Source: Victivallales bacterium (GTDB lineage Bacteria; Verrucomicrobiota; Lentisphaeria; Victivallales; UBA1829). Taken from it: a stretch of 6,472 nucleotides of DNA. Under the pieces are notes generated by a model. The model was given only the letters and a program-made list of their open reading frames with translations, had not been told where the DNA came from and ran no database searches. Made by a program: the position numbers and the translations under genes. The stretch is taken from NCBI GenBank assembly GCA_016285335.1, contig JAEEQO010000169.1, forward strand, positions 1 through 6,472, written 5' to 3'. The number at the start of each line of letters is the position of its first letter. Positions within the stretch are counted from its first letter, which is position 1. Shown one piece after another: positions 5,867 through 6,472 of the stretch.

Positions 5867-5925
5867 TAGTGCCGGGCTGACGCTCCGGCACACATACTGC
5901 GTGTGTTGCGGTAGTACCCGGGCTA
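5867..5925 (+). repeat. Two-hairpin intergenic repeat, copy C plus partial copy D
   Basis: Copy C (5867-5911) has first hairpin GTGCCGG/CCGGCAC with loop GCTGACGCT and second hairpin ACATAC-TGC-GTGTGT, again ending TTGCGG. A partial copy, TAGTACCCGGGCTA (5912-5925), follows at once and contains the minus-strand stop codon of the Sel1 gene (5923-5925). The stem changes relative to copies A and B are compensated on the opposite arm, so the hairpin itself appears to be under selection. Confidence 0.7.
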
Positions 5926-6472
5926 TTGGTGATGCGACCGGGGGCCGCTGTCTGTGAAATAGTTCCACGCGTATTTTGCATTTTCCCTGACGACGATCCA
6001 TGCGTATTCCAGCCTGGTATCGGCGTTGTAGCTAATTTCCTTCTTCCTCTCCCAGCGTTCCGCCTCGCGTTCGTCGTGCGGCTCGCCGGGCGCTTTGAGG
6101 CAGACCGCCAGGGATTCCATCGCATGCTCGACCCGCTGTTCGGCGGCCTTGCGGAACCATTTGACGGCTTCCGCCTTGTCCGGCGGTACCCCGGTCCCGT
6201 CGAGATAGCACTGCCCGAGAAAATATCTCGCCCTGGGGTCGCCCAGCCCGGCGAGGTGGCGGAGCATTCCGACGCCTTCCGCCTTGTCTTCCTCCGTTTC
6301 CTTCTCCAGCAGGATCCTCGCCAGCCTGAGCTGGTAATGGAAAAAACCGCTATGCTTCGCCAGTTTGCGGTAAAACGCCGCGATGTCTTCCGTTTCGAGC
6401 CCTCTTTTCTTGCGGAGATTCTGCACGGAGACCAGAAGACTGAACGTGACCTCGCTGGTCTGATCCGTGTTC
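5923..6472 (-). CDS. Sel1-like repeat (TPR-type) protein, 5' end outside the window
   Basis: The open frame runs from the window edge to a TAG at 5923, about 183 visible residues. A GTG at 6426 could be read as a start, but the frame continues upstream without a stop (N-T-D-Q-T-S-E-V and so on to 6471), so the gene is probably 5'-truncated by the window. Sel1 repeats are helical hairpins that serve as protein-binding scaffolds. The clearest repeat spans from GDPRARYFLGQCYLDGTGVP through DKAEAVKWFRKAAEQ; a looser one precedes it (FFHYQLRLARILLEKETEED) and a degenerate one follows (AMESLAVCLKAPGEP). The C-terminal ~45 residues are charged and aromatic with no recognised domain. No signal peptide is visible, but the N-terminus is missing. 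It converges on the GH2 gene across a repeat-filled gap. Family call is sound; partner and function are unknown. Confidence 0.8.
   Translation of the reverse strand, partial: NTDQTSEVTFSLLVSVQNLRKKRGLETEDIAAFYRKLAKHSGFFHYQLRLARILLEKETEEDKAEGVGMLRHLAGLGDPRARYFLGQCYLDGTGVPPDKAEAVKWFRKAAEQRVEHAMESLAVCLKAPGEPHDEREAERWERKKEISYNADTRLEYAWIVVRENAKYAWNYFTDSGPRSHHQ

Noticed and set aside
1..5925. CRISPR array made of the repeated hairpins
   Set aside because: The copies are adjacent without unique spacers, differ from one another, and no cas gene is present.
2549..6001. A 1150-codon minus-strand open frame opposite the GH2 gene
   Set aside because: It mirrors the codon bias of a GC-rich gene. The composition (Arg, Val, His, Ala) is typical of an antisense shadow, and it runs through the hairpin repeats and into the Sel1 gene.

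Overview
The window is a GC-rich bacterial segment with AT-rich promoter gaps. It encodes exported carbohydrate-active and esterase-type enzymes: two lipoproteins with clear lipoboxes and one very large glycosidase with a Sec signal peptide. Lipobox lipoproteins suggest a Gram-negative-type envelope, and the mix of SGNH lipoproteins, secreted LacZ-like GH2 and Sel1 repeats would suit a gut or environmental member of the PVC group (Lentisphaerae/Kiritimatiellae-like). That taxonomic guess is inference only; no marker gene is present.

Layout from left to right. Positions 1-42 hold one copy of a two-hairpin intergenic repeat. Positions 64-230 (minus) hold a wreck of an AzgA/PbuG-type purine permease: its first ~32 codons are joined out of frame to its last ~24, and everything between is missing. 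A strong intrinsic terminator (285-320, minus) ends transcription from the genes to its right. Two tandem minus-strand paralogues follow, both SGNH/GDSL-hydrolase lipoproteins (344-1117 and 1205-2356). The upstream one carries a net ~126-residue Gly/Met/Pro/Gln/Phe repeat insertion between the catalytic Ser block and the oxyanion Gly block, and this accounts for almost the whole length difference. An AT-rich divergent promoter region with two inverted repeats (2357-2530) separates the lipoproteins from a plus-strand exported LacZ-like GH2 glycosidase (2573-5827). A 95-bp convergent gap, built almost entirely of two and a half copies of the same two-hairpin repeat (5825-5925), precedes a minus-strand Sel1-repeat protein whose 5' end runs off the window.

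Working together (inference): the divergent arrangement would let one regulator control a secreted beta-galactosidase-type enzyme and two envelope-anchored esterase-like enzymes. This fits a small locus that removes O-acyl groups from, and then trims, a galactose-containing glycan. No transporter, sensor or regulator is visible in the window to confirm this. The signals most worth a second look are the low-complexity insertion inside the SGNH catalytic domain, the hairpin repeat whose copies show compensatory stem changes and supply the stop codons of both convergent genes, the gutted permease, and the His-to-Tyr and Met-to-Lys changes next to the LacZ nucleophile.
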